64,000 nt of DNA from Nymphalis io (Eukaryota; Arthropoda; Insecta; Lepidoptera; Nymphalidae), in assembly GCF_905147045.1 (NCBI RefSeq), contig NC_065904.1, positions 1,922,001 through 1,986,000 on the forward strand. Reading direction: 5' to 3'. Shown one piece after another: positions 35,090 through 46,073 of the stretch. A program made the translations under genes and the position numbers. Within the stretch, counting starts at the first letter, position 1. Each line of letters starts with the position of its first letter. The notes under the pieces are model-generated. The model had not been told where the DNA came from. It made no database searches and saw only the letters and a list, made by a program, of their open reading frames with translations.

Positions 35090-35350
35090 ACGCATACTAC
35101 CGTAACGCCCCGATGCCCCTTTACGGCCTTCAATAACCAGGGCATTCCCGGGGTATAGAGAACCACCCTAGCCCCGGCAAAGCTAACGGCGGCGGAAGAA
35201 GGTCACATCTGAACGGGCTTCTTCGTTGGAGCAGTTGAGCGGAAGCACTCTTTTCACTGTTTCACTCCGCGAGCTCCGATATAACGTTTTTGAAAAAGGA
35301 GACAAGAGAAGCGCGAGGTCTCTGCTGACTATAGTCACCATGGAAAGAGG
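35090..35350. repeat. GC-rich island, possible repeat
   Basis: Starts GCATACTACCGTAACGCCCC, sharing GCATACTACCGT with the right end of the family D copy near 37500. GGGCATTCCCGGGGTATAGA and AACGGCGGCGGAAGAAGG follow. A 63-codon minus-strand frame (35183-35374) has no recognised homologue. Most likely a retroelement UTR relic; not claimed as a gene. Confidence 0.35.
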
Positions 35351-35980
35351 CTTGTTCCCTTTGGTAAATAGCAAAGCTTACAGATACTGACTAAGCAAGA
35401 AGCAACATCAGAAGGATCTAAGATATTAGAATCGTTTTTAATTTTCTGTGTTACTTTAAATTCATTGTAACAAACATAAATCCACTGCACTGCAAACAAA
35501 TTTATTATAACTGAAGTATGGTATGAAACCCAGTATATATATAACAAGTATATTTTACACATGATTGTAAAATTTGAGTAAAGGATTTCTGACGAAAATC
35601 ACATCTGTCACGCATACTAAGTACATACACACACATCAAATTAAAATTTGATTTGAAAAAAATATCTAAGTGACGTAATCAATTTGATTAAAATCAGTAA
35701 CCAGCATGAAAGTAAGAAATCGTCAAAATAAACAAGTATGCCAATGACGGTGAATCTTAATGAATCATTGCAATGATTGAGACGAGTGCATAAAAGTAAT
35801 GACTAGCAATTAAATGCGCCCCGCTGTGAAGTGTGGTCCAAGTTACGAAAACCAATGAATAAAACAAAAAAAATCAAGAGAAAGTGCACAAACTGATATG
35901 ACTTCTGGTAAAGTAAAATTAGTCTCCTATTGAGGAGTTGGTTAAGACATAATTCCAATACGCTGCTCCAATTGATGCTG
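35351..35980. other. AT-rich sequence, no feature seen
   Basis: A short CTCCTATTGAGGAGTTGG followed by CAATACGCTGCTCCAATTG (35920-35970) may be a Metulj remnant. Confidence 0.4.
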
Positions 35981-35984
35981 ACAA

Positions 35985-36045
35985 TTAACCCACTTGTTAA
36001 GCATTGGGGGCAACTTCATGTTGTTCTTTGTTTTAGACCCCTTTT
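35985..36045 (+). repeat. Repeat G, copy 1
   Basis: TTAACCCACTTGTTAAGCAT, TGGGGGCAACTTCATGTTGT and AGACCCCTT correspond to 62064-62135 in the same orientation. Class unknown. Confidence 0.55.
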
Positions 36046-36339
36046 TTCTTTTTCTTTTTAACGCTGAAAACGTATACATATATAAGCTTATAACTTATAC
36101 CAAACACTAAAGTCAAGGTTCACATTTTAAATAAGTACTCTCGATTTGCTAATAAACCGCTACTTATGTATTTCGTAACATCAATTAGTACGTCTTCTAT
36201 CCAAACCACGTACTTTATATCGCGTGACTTTACTTGTTTTTCTAGCATTAGTTTAAAACGAACTATGTGATGTTTAAAAATTGTCTTAGAGTTAAAAAAA
36301 AATTGCTTCAAACCGCATAACTTGTAAATGATATTCAAA

Positions 36340-36485
36340 TTTAGCGACACCCGTCGAAGCGCATAAAACGTGACGCCGTCTATGAGTTCTGAATCTGGTG
36401 CCTATATATATCTGTTATAAATTTTATTATATATTATTTATATAATATATCAAAATTAATTTAATTTTCGATTGTTTTCTATTCC
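36340..36485 (+). repeat. Divergent repeat pair, copy 1
   Basis: CATAAAACGTGACGCCGTCT, ATGAGTTCTGAATCTGGTGC, TATAATATATCAAAATTAAT align in order with 37870-38015. Class unknown. Confidence 0.5.
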
Positions 36486-37195
36486 AGACCTTTCTTCTAT
36501 TACCATAGAATACAAACAAATTTGTACACCAGTGTGATGGCAGATTATATGCCCCAAATGCTTGTATTTATGCTAGCTTTGTAATTGTTTTGGGCCCTAC
36601 AGGTCTTCTATGTGATCGCACCTGAGTTCAGAGCGTTATCGGTGCAAGGCGCTTCTGCTCTTGGACTTGATATATTGTTGCATGTTTATTTTTATTTATT
36701 ATTGCATATAACTGACGATTAATTTTTGCAATAACTGTTGAGTTAATGGTACCTTAAGACCACAAAGGCCCAACACACCTACAATCGCTCCGGTATTAAA
36801 TAATGTCTGTCTTATTCCGTAAGTCCATAAATTTTTTTATATATTTGTTAAAAAGTCGTGAACGGAATGAAGGATCGTGATAGCATTATACAAGATGTAA
36901 TACGAGTAACGTTTAATACGAAGTTGTTCAAAATGTTTCCAATAAAACTTGCATAACTTGACGTTTTACTTAAGCATCTGTCAATTAGAATTAGTTTGAA
37001 ACTATTTCCGGGTTTTCAACATCATATTGGCTTTATAATCTGTGCGCATTTACCTAAGACTAACTTATGTAAAAAAGTCGCTCGCAATTCTGTCAACGTC
37101 AGAGATGAAACCATCTATACAAGCAATTGTGCAAACCCGTCTGGATAATTACCGCCTACTTATCATTTATTCTATAGCCAAAGAGTGATACTTAG
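36486..37195. other. No feature seen
   Basis: AT-rich, no gene recognised. Confidence 0.45.
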
Positions 37196-37290
37196 AAGTG
37201 TTTTGTGCCAGTTTTAAGGGTAAATAAGCCAGTTTAACTAAAGGTACAGCATCTTAGAACCAGACAGAGTGCGTGTGTGGCGCATTGCCA
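37196..37290 (+). mobile_element. Family B retroposon fragment
   Basis: GTTTTGTGCCAGTTTTAAGG, AAATAAGCCAGTTTAACTAA, GTGGCGCATTGCC; decayed middle portion. Confidence 0.45.
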
Positions 37291-37324
37291 TTTTAAGATG
37301 ATCTGAACTGGACACTTTGTAGTG

Positions 37325-37520
37325 CCTTTTTTTATTGCTGGAAAAATGTGTTACGCGTTTCCCCCACGGCAACAGAAGGGTGGTATGTAGGGCATACAGG
37401 TGTCCAAAGCGCCGAGTGCGCCCTGAACATCGGAATACCCACCAAAAAAACAACCGGTACCCTTTCCGTCTTAACGAGGAGTGCCACGGGATCGCTTTCG
37501 CATACTACCGTGTCGACACT
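37325..37520 (+). repeat. Family D repeat, best copy
   Basis: TTTCCCCCACGGCAACAGAA, CGCCGAGTGCGCCCTGAACA, GGAATACCCACCAAAAAAAC, CGGTACCCTTTCCGTC and GTGCCACGGGATCGCTTTCG. The reverse complement is at 29885 and a divergent relative at 19618. Short overlapping frames exist on both strands but are not conserved. Class not known to me. Confidence 0.65.
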
Positions 37521-37869
37521 TTGTAGTGCGTAGAAGATGTTAGTCTTAACCGAAGAATATAATTTCAAAATGATTTCACTAATTCAGTTGATTAATTTTT
37601 TGTTTATTAATTTACTGACCGTAATCGATGAAAAACATCGCATATTCCACATTCTAGATCGTGAAGGAACAAGCTCAAACCCCTTAAAAGAAGCCCAACA
37701 AGATATTTACTCGCTCTTTTTTTTTCTTTTGTTTACCGTAATTAAAAACAAAAGGACCAGTTGCCGAGTAATGCAGCGAAATCACGTTTGTCAGTAGATT
37801 AACTCACGAATGAATGCTACCTATGTGAACTTAAGACACCTTAGTGCTGATCATCCGGAATTCTCATCG

Positions 37870-38015
37870 CAACACATTAGCATATAATGTGACACCGTCT
37901 GTGACTTCTAAATCATTGTGTATAGCCACGAGTTCTGAAATATACTTAAAAGTTTAACGCCCATTTATATCTATATAATATACCAAATTTAATTTGATTC
38001 TATGTCTTCTTGTCT
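37870..38015 (+). repeat. Divergent repeat pair, copy 2
   Basis: CATATAATGTGACACCGTCT, GTGACTTCTAAATCATTGTG, TATAATATACCAAATTTAAT; partner of 36340-36485. Confidence 0.5.
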
Positions 38016-38425
38016 TGTCTACTCGCAAGTGCCTTCGCGATGCCGCTTAAATCATCTGTCAAAGATGCAGAGGCCTATATATATATATGTCTTCTTATAG
38101 CATATAATATAAGCGACTTTATTCCGTTGTTTTTGGTATTTCCTAGAAGATTTCTGACACAAACAACATAATTCAATAGAATGCGTGTAAGCCGAATCAC
38201 AAGTTATTTTCACAAAAATATTTAGAGACATTGCATGCCGAGAATTAGCTAACATATTTTAATTAAAAAAAAGAATACGAAAGTTATGCAAGCATTTATC
38301 AGAATCACATAAAATGCAAGAACAAATGACAGAAGGTAAATATAATTTGTATTTAACAACATAAATCAAAATCGGTAGGCGCAAAAAATTTTTTTAAAGT
38401 AAATTGACAGACAAACACACCCATA
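38016..38425. other. AT-rich sequence, no feature seen
   Basis: No gene or repeat is recognised. Confidence 0.45.
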
Positions 38426-38426
38426 C

Positions 38427-38683
38427 CGTAACAGCCTGTGCTGGGCTAAAAGCCTCCTCTCCCCTTTTTAGGTTTGGAGCTTATTCCACCACGCTGCTCC
38501 AATGCGGGTTTGTGGAATACACATGTGGCAGAATTTCAGTGAAATTAGACACATGCAGGTTCACTCACGATGTTGTCCTTCACCATAAAGCACGAGATGC
38601 ATTATAATCACAAATTAAGCGGGTTTGAACCCACGATCATCGGATAGATTCATACGTTCTTACCATTGGGCCATCTCGGCTTA
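38427..38683 (-). mobile_element. Metulj-like SINE, near full length
   Basis: CGTAACAGCCTGTGCTGGGC (14-bp deletion after CCTGTG), TTCCACCACGCTGCTCC, GTTGTCCTTCACCATAAAGC, a deletion of the ACATGAAAATTCAG block, then the head (ACCATTGGGCCATCTCGGCT). Confidence 0.88.
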
Positions 38684-39360
38684 TATAAAAACAAATTCAT
38701 AACTAATACAATTACAGCTAAAGTCACAATCAATGCTTGGTGAGACACTTCAAATCGTGATACATTCTTATGATGGTATTCCAATAAGAACCTTCATTCG
38801 AAACTACATAGCTTATAAATTAACGTCATAATTCTCAAAATTGAACTTCATAGCCTCGAAATAAGACTGATTTTCCAATTTAATAGCAAATTCGTCTCAT
38901 GATTTATGTTATTAAATTCAATGAAAAATGTATCATACGCATTAACCATAAAGTTATATTTGCTACCAATTGACACGATGTAATGAATGTTACCTTTCGC
39001 GGAAAAATGGACCCTAATGAGAAAATAATTAAGCTGAAATTCAGTTGCTATGAAAATATGACAATTATAACGAAAATACACTTTCCGTGAAGATTTTCAA
39101 AGTTTAGTGTGACATATTATTTGTGAATGTCTACTCGTATAGTGGGTATATTATTTAGATACGATTATTATTTAATAAGGCTATTGTTTTTAAACGTTAA
39201 AAACTAAACGAAAGTTTGACCTATTTATAGATTGAGCACTGTTAAAGAGTTAAGCTAGCTTAGTAAACTCTTTGGTTGATGTCGTCTAAGAGGTCTAAAT
39301 TTTTTTTTTAATTTAATATAATTTGATATGAAAACCTTTTTTAATTAAATGTTAAGAAGA
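38684..39360. other. AT-rich sequence, no feature seen
   Basis: No gene or repeat is recognised. Confidence 0.5.
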
Positions 39361-39363
39361 TAG

Positions 39364-39757
39364 TCTGGCGAATGAGCCTCTCATGTCAGCCTTTAAGCCG
39401 AAACACAACATTCAAACAGACACCGGTTGGCGTGGTTGGTAGATGACTTGTCTTTCACGCCGAAGGTTGTGAGTTCGACTCCCACCCAGGACAGACATTT
39501 GTGTGCATGTTTCTCCTGAGTCTGGGTGTAATTATCTAAATAAGTATGTATTTATAAAAGAAAATATTATATGTAGTGTATCAGTTGTCTGGTTTCCATA
39601 GTACAAGCTCTGCTTAGCTTGGGATCTGATGGCCTTGTGTGAATAATGTTCCAAGATGTGCCAGGATATTACTAAGTATAGTTGTTTGGCGGTAGAATAA
39701 ATTATGAGTGGGTGATACCTACCCAGACGGGCTTGCACACAGCCTTACCACCGAGTA
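39364..39757 (-). mobile_element. Family B retroposon split by SINE H
   Basis: The left part (GTCAGCCTTTAAGCCGAAAC, ACAACA) and right part (ATTACTAAGTATAGTTGTTT to GCCTTACCACCGAGTAAAT) are contiguous in the family B consensus but separated here by about 245 bp of SINE H. Confidence 0.7.
39425..39666 (+). mobile_element. tRNA-like SINE, family H
   Basis: The head has GGCGTGGTTGGTAGATGACT (A-box-like) and GTGAGTTCGACTCCCACCC (B-box-like), followed by GACAGACATTTGTGTGCATG. The body ends GGGATCTGATGGCCTTGTGT and CAGGATATT. Its reverse-complement relative is at 59642. The head resembles a tRNA gene but belongs to a repeat. Confidence 0.75.
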
Positions 39758-39920
39758 AATGAAAATATAACTGTAATTGTCACCATATAAATATATTTGT
39801 GTTGCTTGCCAATAGTTTTAATAGTTTTAATTTACTTACTGTTTCTTAATTCTTATTAATTCAATATATGTTTAAACTAATTGGTAATTCTATTTTGGTT
39901 TTAGTTAAATGTAATATACA

Positions 39921-40100
39921 GTAACAGCCTGTTAATGTCCCACTGCTGGGCTAAGGCCTCCTCTCCCTTTTGAGGAGAAGGTTTAGAGCTTATTATACCA
40001 CACTACTCCAATCCGGGTTGGTAAAAAATACGTTCGTGGTGCTCGCTCGATTTTGAAAACATAATTTTCGGTTGACTAACGTATTCTAGCCACTACATAG
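39921..40100 (-). mobile_element. Metulj-like SINE, internally deleted
   Basis: CAGTAACAGCCTGTTAATGT to CTCCAATCCGGGTTGGTAAA, then a jump to GTGGTGCTCGCTCGATTTTG and a decayed head (TTCTAGCCACTACATAG). Confidence 0.8.
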
Positions 40101-41565
40101 TTTCCAGGATGAATTTTAATGCAACCTTAAATATCCATTGTACAAAACGAAAACAGCACCATCTATTGATATTTAACGGAATTCCTTAATTGACACTGGA
40201 TAGCGCTGTTATAATACCATAAAAATGACAGTTATCGTCAACGCTATCGAATACGTGAAAAAAATCGCAGACGGCATACTGATTATTATCACTAGACAGC
40301 TGTTGTCGTATGACACATGTCACATAATAGAAGATACGAAGAAGATTGATAAGAGAAAAGCAGAAACAAACATCACAGTTTGAATTTCACTGTTAATCTT
40401 TAAACCAACTGTCACAAAACCAAAATAGTTTACGTCAGAAACTCACTACATATAGAAAACGTGATTCTCAAATTTGACCTTTAAATTTTATTCTCATCGC
40501 GTCCAAAGTTACACTCTACAAACTCAGGCGAATCTCGTATTAAATCATATCGAAGTCATTTAACCCTGGCAAGGTTAGTAAACGTGCGCGCATAATAAAT
40601 AAACAAATTAAAGCGGTATAAATGTATCCGTGTACATACATGGTAAATAAATGCGGGATGGTTTACGCGCATGAATAAAAGCTTAGTTGGAAATATATAT
40701 ATACATAGATAAAAATTGCGGACTTACAGACTTATATAATTTACATTTTTGTTTAATCGTTTTTAGGTGATCTCAAATATCAAAATGCAAGGGAAATGTA
40801 TTCAATTAACTAAAATTTAAGGGGATTTTCAAAAACTGTTATGTTTTTTTTTTGTTAATATATTAACGACACCGAAAATTTTAGGGAACTAAAATTTACA
40901 TATTTAAATTTAACAAAACAATTTCCAGTCACTTCGTTTCAAAATGACGCCTGAGAAATTCCCTCATTTTTACAGCCTACTCTCTTCTCTAGAAGAAGCC
41001 TTGGAACTTTCTTTGTATAACTATCACACTACTCACAACCAGAGCGGGTATTTATATTTATTTATTTATGTAATTAAAATATATATTTATTAAGGTCACC
41101 AACACAGGTAATAACATATCTATATATAACACAGACAATTCTGCGCTAAAGAATAGTTATAGACAAATATGTTATACAGACCCGACCTTGTTACAGATTC
41201 TCAACAAGCATACCTCAGAAACACCACGACTAAATCGAAATAGCATTCATCGAATTGCGCTACGCGTTAATAACTTAAGCAATAATAAATGTTAAGTCAA
41301 TCAATCATACACAGTAAATAATATTCAAATTTTATTTCATTTTATAAATACAGTCAATAAAATATAAATCGACCTAATATAAGGCAAAGGCCACTTGCTA
41401 ATAGGTACAGTTTGTATGGGAAATATTTAAAACATCACGATATCTTAACGGATCCCGAAGAGATTAATGACAGATTGAAGATTTATGAGTGATCTGAAAA
41501 CCAGAAATTTTACCTTTACTATTTCTAATCTGTGGAAAGCGAAAGCTGTATATGTAAGTTAATAT
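40101..41565. other. AT-rich sequence, no clear feature
   Basis: No gene. Bases 40975-41050 (CTCTTCTCTAGAAGAAGCCT…CACAACCAGAGCGGGT) may be a very old Metulj remnant. Confidence 0.45.
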
Positions 41566-41580
41566 TGTTATCTTATTATT

Positions 41581-41808
41581 GCCTGCCTGGTCTAGTGGCT
41601 TGATGTAAGACCGCAGACCCGGAGGTCCTGGGTTCAATTCCCAGGTCAGGCCAATAAAAAAGTTATTGAGTGTTTCTGTCAGAAAATTCTCAGTAGCAGC
41701 CTGGAGTCTGGAAGTTGGAAGTGTGTACACTCCCTCGCCTCGGAAAGCACGTAAAGCCGTTGGTCCTGATTGGCCGCCGTGGCCGAAATCGGTCTGGAGG
41801 ACATATTA
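41581..41808 (+). mobile_element. tRNA-like SINE, family F, with TSD
   Basis: The head has GCCTGGTCTAGTGGCTTGAT and GGTCCTGGGTTCAATTCCCA. The body has GTCAGAAAATTCTCAGTAGC and GAAAGCACGTAAAGCCGTTG. An internal deletion then joins TGGTCCTGATT to GGCCGCCGTGGCCGAAAT. Flanked by 12-bp repeats TATCTTATTATT at 41569-41580 and 41809-41820. Confidence 0.9.
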
Positions 41809-41820
41809 TATCTTATTATT

Positions 41821-42450
41821 AAAATATGTTTTAATTACTATTAATCCTTTAACGAAGTTTATTGAAGTTGTTAATTGATTCATGAATATTCTGAAATTAT
41901 ACGGAACCTTGAATATACGAGTTCGACTTGCTCGTGACCTTTTTACTGTACTTAAGCCTATATGATTAATTGAATAAAATTTAAAATAGATGTTTCTTCT
42001 TTCTGTTCTTTTCATTGGAAAATGTAGCAACACAACTATCCCACAGTAAACGAAGATGTGGGACCTCTGGCTGAAAATAATCTAGTATGTGACATACCAA
42101 ATAGTATATCAATAGTCCTATATATTCAAAGTTACTCCAATTCTGTTAATAAAATACTGGTTCGCAGTATTCTAAGGTAAGGTAAAAAGCAAGATCAGCA
42201 AGGAAGTTGATGCTGCCAATTCCCTAACTCCGAGCTAGTGAGAGTATGTTTGAACTCGCTGCGTTTATGTCGCATGTTTGTCGGGTATTTTTCAAATAGG
42301 TGGTGGTTTCTACTTTGACTATAATAAAGTAAATGTAATAAAATTCTTCTACATTGAAAAAAATAATTAGAAAAATAAATTTTTAATATTTTAATTCTAT
42401 CACCGTTCCGGAAGGCAGCCTTTTAAAATAAATAAGATTAACAATTAAAT
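41821..42450. other. AT-rich sequence, no feature seen
   Basis: No gene or repeat is recognised. Confidence 0.5.
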
Positions 42451-42452
42451 AA

Positions 42453-42609
42453 CAAGGGACATAAAATCTTAGTTACCAAGGTTGGTGGCGCATTGGCTAT
42501 GTAAGCGATGGTTGACATTTCTTAGAATTCCAATGTCTAAGGGCATTGGTGACCACTTACCATCAGGTGGTCCATATGCTCGTCCACCTTCCTATTCTAT
42601 AAAAAAAAG
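42453..42609 (+). mobile_element. Family B retroposon, 5' truncated
   Basis: ACAAGGGACATAAAATCTTA to CGTCCACCTTCCTATTCTAT and an A-tail; plus strand, young type. Confidence 0.9.
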
Positions 42610-42754
42610 TAGTATTTACAATTAAATTTTATTAGTTCGAACCGGAGTTTCATCCAAAGACTATGCACATCTACAGCCGTATAAGTCAACCACTTGACCA
42701 ATGAATCAGCTCCTGACTATGTAAGCATTATTATATATGTTGTTTATATAGCTT

Positions 42755-43076
42755 TTAGCCGAGAATCCGAGATGGCCCAGTAGTTAGAACGCTTGAATCT
42801 TAGCCGATGATCGTGGGTTAAAACCCGGGCAAGCACCACTGAATTTTCATGTGCTTAATTTGTGATTATAATGCATCTCGTGCTTTACGGTGAAGGAAAA
42901 CATCGTGAGGAAATCTGCATGTGTGTAATTTCACTGAAATTCTACCACATGTGTATTCCACCAACCCGCATTTGAGCAGCGTGGTGGAATAAGCTCCAAA
43001 CCTTCTCCTCTAAAAAAAGGGAGAGGAGGTCTTACCCCAGCAGTGGGACATTCACAGGCTGTTACTGTAGTGTAAC
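42755..43076 (+). mobile_element. Metulj-like SINE, full length
   Basis: The head has GAGATGGCCCAGTAGTTAGA and GATCGTGGGTTAAAACCCGG; the body ends ATTCACAGGCTGTTACTGTA. Flanked by short direct repeats ATAGCTT (42748-42754 and 43077-43083). The B-box has one substitution (GGTTAAAAC). Confidence 0.92.
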
Positions 43077-43083
43077 ATAGCTT

Positions 43084-43466
43084 ATACTTACTTTATACTG
43101 TGATAACATTGAAACTCACTTGTAATAGTTTTATTATAAAGTTACAGGTCAAGCAACAAATGTGTTAACTAAAGCCTATTAATATTACGCTATTGATATA
43201 TTATGTGCCGGAAATTATTTGTACTATGTATCACTATATAAATGCGTAATGCACTTTAAATTCTTCGAAGTATTTTGTCAGGGTCGCAATAATGATATTT
43301 TTTTGCCGATAGCTTGACTTATAAGTGCTTAGCGGGTGATTACATAAAATAGCTGTATTCTTCTTTTGAATGTCGAATCAATTATTACAGAATAAGAGGA
43401 ATGACTGTTTAACTGTCCCTGTAAATAATACATCAAAAGTTAAGAAGAGCATGGTCTGCAAAAAAA
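43084..43466. other. AT-rich sequence, no feature seen
   Basis: Nothing recognised; ends in an A-run at 43460-43475 next to the tandem duplication. Confidence 0.45.
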
Positions 43467-43782
43467 AAGAAAAAATATATTTGGAAGTCCTTTAATTTTT
43501 CTCTAAAGTTGAATCAAGATAGTCCAGTTGCTATAATGTAGTGACTGGAGCAATGATGTTAAATTACTTTGATCTGTTCGTCTTAAATCTGGGAAAGTTC
43601 TGGACGTTTCAAATATTCAATTTATTGTTACGATTTATCTCGTTCCAACGGTATCATTGAACCACTCTTGTACCAATGGTATGGAAATTGTATTCTGAAT
43701 TAATAGCCAAACCGAGATTTGTCTTCTACATATTTCTTCTTAGTATATATATATGTGGAAAATATGTCTATATTATTTATTT
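43467..43782 (+). repeat. 316-bp tandem duplication, unit 1
   Basis: Repeated without visible difference at 43783-44098 (for example GTCCAGTTGCTATAATGTAG at 43522 and 43838). Unique-looking DNA with no gene or known transposon inside. The junction falls at ATTTATTTAAGAAAAAAT. Confidence 0.95.
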
Positions 43783-44098
43783 AAGAAAAAATATATTTGG
43801 AAGTCCTTTAATTTTTCTCTAAAGTTGAATCAAGATAGTCCAGTTGCTATAATGTAGTGACTGGAGCAATGATGTTAAATTACTTTGATCTGTTCGTCTT
43901 AAATCTGGGAAAGTTCTGGACGTTTCAAATATTCAATTTATTGTTACGATTTATCTCGTTCCAACGGTATCATTGAACCACTCTTGTACCAATGGTATGG
44001 AAATTGTATTCTGAATTAATAGCCAAACCGAGATTTGTCTTCTACATATTTCTTCTTAGTATATATATATGTGGAAAATATGTCTATATTATTTATTT
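43783..44098 (+). repeat. 316-bp tandem duplication, unit 2
   Basis: Second, head-to-tail copy of 43467-43782. Identity appears complete on reading both copies through, indicating a very recent duplication or an assembly artefact. Confidence 0.95.
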
Positions 44099-44344
44099 AC
44101 GAAATAAAATTCAAACATTTGAAAACAATTACTTTTTATAGTGTCCTAAATTAATCAGTATATATAAAGTTTTTAGATATCTACGGCCTTTTGCACTAAA
44201 ATTAGCTTAAATGTCGTTCGCCTGCTACGATCGGTTGTTTGCCGTATCTATTGCTTGAAACGCAGACTAAGTTTCTTATAGGCGGTATTATTAAAAACGC
44301 CTTTGCAATGATAAAAATTACTAAAAAGATTAAAATTACATGAC

Positions 44345-44775
44345 ATGACCACTCTAGAAGAATGTTTGGACGTTGGAGTAGACTAATCCTAGGGTGGTAG
44401 TGGTAGGGCGCCCGTCAGCCATGTGGTCCACTTGATTGATGATCTGAAGAAGACTTTTTTTTTATAGAATAGGAAGGCGGACGAGCATAAAGGCCACCTG
44501 ATGGTAAGTGGTCACCAACACCCTTTGACATTGGCATTGTAAGAAATGTCAACCATCGCTTAAACAGCCAATGTGCCAACCAACCAACCTTGGAAACTAA
44601 GATTTTATGTCCCTTGTGCTGTTTTGCGGTAGAATATCTGATAACTGTGGAGTGAGTGACGAGCTTGCACAAAGCCCTACCACCAGTAAATGGATGCAAG
44701 AACCAGGACTTTTGGCGCACTTTGGCAGGGCTTATCCATCAGTGAGTTGCGACTACGTGGTGATTTATTGATTGA
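44345..44775 (+). mobile_element. RTE-type LINE 3' end, split by family B
   Basis: The left part encodes traces of GRWSRLILGW and LIDDLKK before the break near 44453. The right part resumes at 44693 with WMQEPGLLAHFGRAYPSVS, matching the DLKK…WMR…LWRTLGEAYVQQW block of the copy at 55160. Ends in a TTGATTGATT tail at about 44765. Frames are broken. Confidence 0.75.
44454..44692 (-). mobile_element. Family B retroposon inside RTE LINE
   Basis: Minus strand, TTTTTTTTTATAGAATAGGA to AGCCCTACCACCAGTAAA. An internal deletion (CCCTTGTG joined to CTGTTTTGCGG) removes about 70 bp of the middle. It interrupts the RTE remnant, so it is the younger insertion. Confidence 0.88.
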
Positions 44776-45985
44776 TTTTCAATTTATATTATATTGTTTT
44801 ATTTATCCTTCATGAAAGTCAAGAAATATTTGTCTCACAAAAATCAATAACAATTCAATTGTTCATTGCGATCTACTAAGGATGTTATTATCTGAGACAC
44901 GATTCTATCAAATGCTATGTCTTTAATATTTCACGCTTAGATATTGGATAGGTACTTCAATTGCACATACGTTTTGTAATGTATAGTAAATAATATAAAT
45001 ATATATACATATATAATTGAAAATTTGTAAAAAATGGACCACATTACTAGTCGTTATATATAGAAAAAAGGAATGAGATCCCGTATCCAGAAGGGCGTGT
45101 AAGGATCGCGCGTGTGAAATTCTTTTTTATTAACGTGTGCGTACCTTTAAAAACAGTCCTATTCATACATGCTTGCATAAGATTGCAAATGCAATGGATG
45201 TTTGTTTTCTTTCACGTATCTACTGTTTGCTATTTTAGCAACGGGTCATTTAAAATATGGAGCGTAGAACAAACGTTAATAATACAACAAAAGGATATTT
45301 AAATTATTGCACAAAGCGCCCTGTATACATTTTCAAATTCGCTCAAATAACATCTTACAAAATTGAACTAAGAAAATATTTAATTTGTTTAATTCGTCTA
45401 TTTAAAAAAATAATTTTTATAATACGCAAACATCGTTAATTAATACTACTACTACTACAAATTGTAAGTGGTGAATGATATATAAAATTTATATACTTTT
45501 AAAGTTATTTATATACTGAAATATAGGATTGAGTAGGATAGTTATCATCTTCATCTAAGATGCTCATATTTTTTATAACACGCTGCTATGTGCAGTCTCA
45601 CCCATACTTATCTACTTAGTCATGTTAAAAAACGCAGGTTCGATAATGACCTATGCAAAGCTTATATTTGACTATTTTATATGATTGTTAATAATAATAA
45701 TTCGCTAAAAAAGGCAATATGAAATATGAAATAGTTGAATAATTTCAAAAAAAAAATCGTTCGCAATAAAATACACGTTCTATCAATACTTGAATCGTAT
45801 TTAAAAATTCTCCCATCAATATTCAATATCAATCAACGGTACTCACGCACTAATTAAAATTAATCGCAATTAGAATAAAACAATTTTAATTGCCAGTCCT
45901 TGTTTCAATATGTTCCAAATTCAAACTCGATTTCTTAAACGAAAGCTTCGTGAAGGGATGTACGATTCGGCTATCGTTCAATGGT
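44776..45985. other. AT-rich upstream region of the cuticle gene
   Basis: No repeat family recognised across about 1.2 kb before the promoter, unlike the rest of the window. May hold regulatory elements, but no specific site can be supported from sequence alone. Confidence 0.4.
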
Positions 45986-45989
45986 ATGG

Positions 45990-46025
45990 TATAAAATGAC
46001 AGCGATATTCTCACCACTCCACATT
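45990..46025 (+). promoter_or_regulatory. Core promoter: TATA box and initiator
   Basis: TATAAAA at 45990-45996 is followed by CCACATT (46019-46025), which fits the YYANWYY initiator with its A (+1) at 46021, 31 bases after the first T of the TATA box. This predicts a 44-base 5' UTR before the ATG at 46065. TATA-driven promoters are usual for insect cuticle genes. Confidence 0.7.
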
Positions 46026-46064
46026 CCGGTATCATCTTCGTAACGAGACGCATCTCTATCAACC

Positions 46065-46073
46065 ATGAATTAC
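46065..46073 (+). CDS. Cuticle protein exon 1 (MNY)
   Basis: ATG AAT TAC followed by donor GTTAGT at 46074. The context TCAACCATGA is a good insect start. Chosen because it completes a signal peptide with exon 2 in phase 0 and lies 44 bases after the predicted transcription start. Intron 1 is 365 bp. Confidence 0.82.

Noticed and set aside
39431..39500. tRNA gene-like sequence with A- and B-box (also at 59830, 29290, 41585, 56150, 48430)
   Set aside because: All are heads of SINEs. They continue into shared bodies, several have TSDs, and the cloverleaf arms are degraded.
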